In this document: piece by piece, positions 63,033 to 64,000 of the stretch
How the letters are laid out: every line of letters begins with the position of its first letter
How positions within the stretch are numbered: the first letter of the stretch is position 1
Source: Parafrankia irregularis
GTDB lineage: Bacteria > Actinomycetota > Actinomycetes > Frankiales > Frankiaceae
DNA length: 64,000 nucleotides
Direction of reading: 5' to 3'
Assembly: GCF_001536285.1 (NCBI RefSeq)
Contig: NZ_FAOZ01000016.1
Coordinates: 62,001 to 126,000 of the forward strand
Position numbers and translations under genes: made by a program
The notes under the pieces: model-generated
Seen by the model: only the letters and a program-made list of their open reading frames with translations
Told to the model about the DNA's origin: nothing
Databases searched by the model: none

Positions 63033-64000
63033 CGGGCCACGTGAGCGGCCAGCCGAGCGGTCCGGCGCGCGGCCAGCCCAGGCAGGTCCATCTCGCGGCG
63101 CACTTCCCGGGGGTCAACAACACCACCGTCTGGTCCGATCCCAGATCGGGCAGTCATATCGACTTCGCGTCGTTCGTCCACTTCGCGCGCACCGCGGAGC
63201 GTGCCCGGTTCGACTTCCTCTTCCTCGCCGAAGGCCTGCGGCTGCGCGAGCAACGGGGACGGATCCACGACCTCGACGTGGTCGGGCGCCCCGACACCTT
63301 CACCGTGCTGGCCGCCCTGGCCGCGGTGACCGACCGGCTGGGGCTGGCCGGCACGATCAACTCGACGTTCAACGAGCCGTTCGAGGTGGCCCGCCAGTTC
63401 GCCAGCCTCGACCATCTCTCGGACGGCCGCGCCGCGTGGAACGTCGTCACGTCCTGGGACGCGTTCACCGGTGAGAACTTCCGCCGCGGCGGGTTCCTGC
63501 CGGAGGCACAGCGCTACGAACGTGCCGAGACGTTCCTGCGGACGGCTCTGGAGCTGTTCGACTCCTGGGCGCCCGGCGACATCCTGGCGGACAAGGAGTC
63601 GGGTGTATTCCTGCGGGATCCCGCCGCGGGCTCGTTCAAGCACACCGACGCCCACTTCGACATCCGCGGGCGTTTCACCGTGCCCCGCTCGCCGCAGGGC
63701 CGGCCGGTGATCTTCCAGGCGGGTGACTCGGACGCGGGCCGGGAGTTCGCCGCCTCGTCCGCGGACGCCATCTTCAGCCGGCACGGCGAGTTCCACGCCG
63801 GGCGGGCGTTCTACGCGGACGTCAAACGCCGCCTCGCCCGGTACGGACGGGCGCCGCAGGACCTGCTGGTGCTGCCGGCGGCGACGTTCGTCCTCGGGGA
63901 CACCGACGCGCAGGCCCGGGAACGGGCTGCGGAGGTCCGCCGCCAGCAGGTCAGCGGTGCCACCGCGATCGGACTGCTCGAGCAGCTGTGGAACCGGGAC
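63029..64000 (+). CDS. LLM-class flavin monooxygenase, NtaA/SnaA/DszA type (partial)
   Basis: The open frame starts with GTG at 63029, overlapping the previous stop, and runs off the right edge after 324 codons. Diagnostic segments are LAAHFPGVNNTTVWSD, ERARFDFLFLAEGLRLREQR, LGLAGTINSTFNEPFEVARQ and FASLDHLSDGRAAWNVVTSW. Then come GENFRRGGFLPEAQRYERA and HFDIRGRFTVPRSPQGRPVI with FQAGDSDAGREFAASSADAI. These are hallmarks of the nitrilotriacetate/dibenzothiophene-sulfone/pristinamycin monooxygenase group. About 120 residues at the C-terminus are missing compared with the usual 440-460. Confidence 0.9.
   Translation, partial: MTGHVSGQPSGPARGQPRQVHLAAHFPGVNNTTVWSDPRSGSHIDFASFVHFARTAERARFDFLFLAEGLRLREQRGRIHDLDVVGRPDTFTVLAALAAVTDRLGLAGTINSTFNEPFEVARQFASLDHLSDGRAAWNVVTSWDAFTGENFRRGGFLPEAQRYERAETFLRTALELFDSWAPGDILADKESGVFLRDPAAGSFKHTDAHFDIRGRFTVPRSPQGRPVIFQAGDSDAGREFAASSADAIFSRHGEFHAGRAFYADVKRRLARYGRAPQDLLVLPAATFVLGDTDAQARERAAEVRRQQVSGATAIGLLEQLWNRD

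Overview
The window looks like chromosome of a high-GC actinobacterium. GC-rich third codon positions, GTG/TTG starts, ATGA/GTGA stop-start overlaps, many TetR regulators, and many fatty-acid and flavin-monooxygenase genes fit a large-genome soil genus such as Frankia. The genus is inferred, not proven. Two stretches, near the left end and about 51.4-59.6 kb, look less GC-rich than the rest.

Layout. 1-3 kb: the tail of an unknown gene, a lysine-2,3-aminomutase-type radical SAM enzyme and a GntR/FCD regulator. 3-14 kb: three MpaB/DUF2236-family oxygenase-like genes, a long-chain acyl-CoA synthetase, a solitary TnpB (IS200/IS605-type) insertion, and TetR regulators, one of them a rare tandem double TetR. 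13.9-24.8 kb: a leftward, translationally coupled three-gene operon that is the best candidate for an undescribed system. It encodes a NERD nuclease-like/pseudokinase/Ser-Thr kinase/P-loop ATPase fusion, an unrecognised 551-aa partner, and a 1763-aa protein with an internal D...ExK nuclease-like motif and a C-terminal HerA-type ATPase. The order and sizes recall the DptF-DptG-DptH restriction module of phosphorothioation systems, with a PglW-like kinase fused to the first component. No DNA-modification gene is present in the window.

25-34.5 kb: a TauE/SafE exporter, gluconokinase, a hemerythrin-SRPBCC fusion with a divergent TetR gene, and a 1663-aa kinase/ATPase/GAF/GGDEF signalling protein. 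34-51.4 kb: a TetR gene divergent from a catabolic locus. The locus holds a branched-chain-type ABC transporter (lipoprotein, fused LivHM permease, two ATPases), a GMC alcohol oxidase, an acyl-CoA ligase, a GXWXG/DUF4334 protein, an acyl-CoA dehydrogenase, a thiolase, FadB, a nitronate monooxygenase-like protein and a zinc alcohol dehydrogenase. It reads as uptake, oxidation and beta-oxidation of an unidentified aliphatic or alicyclic alcohol or acid.

At 51.39 kb lies an orphan 3' half of tRNA-Phe, a probable attachment-site scar, and 65 bp further a single CRISPR-repeat-like sequence. 51.6-60.4 kb: a second kinase/ATPase/GAF/GGDEF paralogue whose kinase domain has lost its catalytic Asp, a secreted AMIN-like protein, a poorly coding stretch with a possible broken gene, a two-gene unit of unknown function, and a VOC protein. 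60.5-64 kb: three overlapping LLM flavin monooxygenase genes, the last cut by the window edge.
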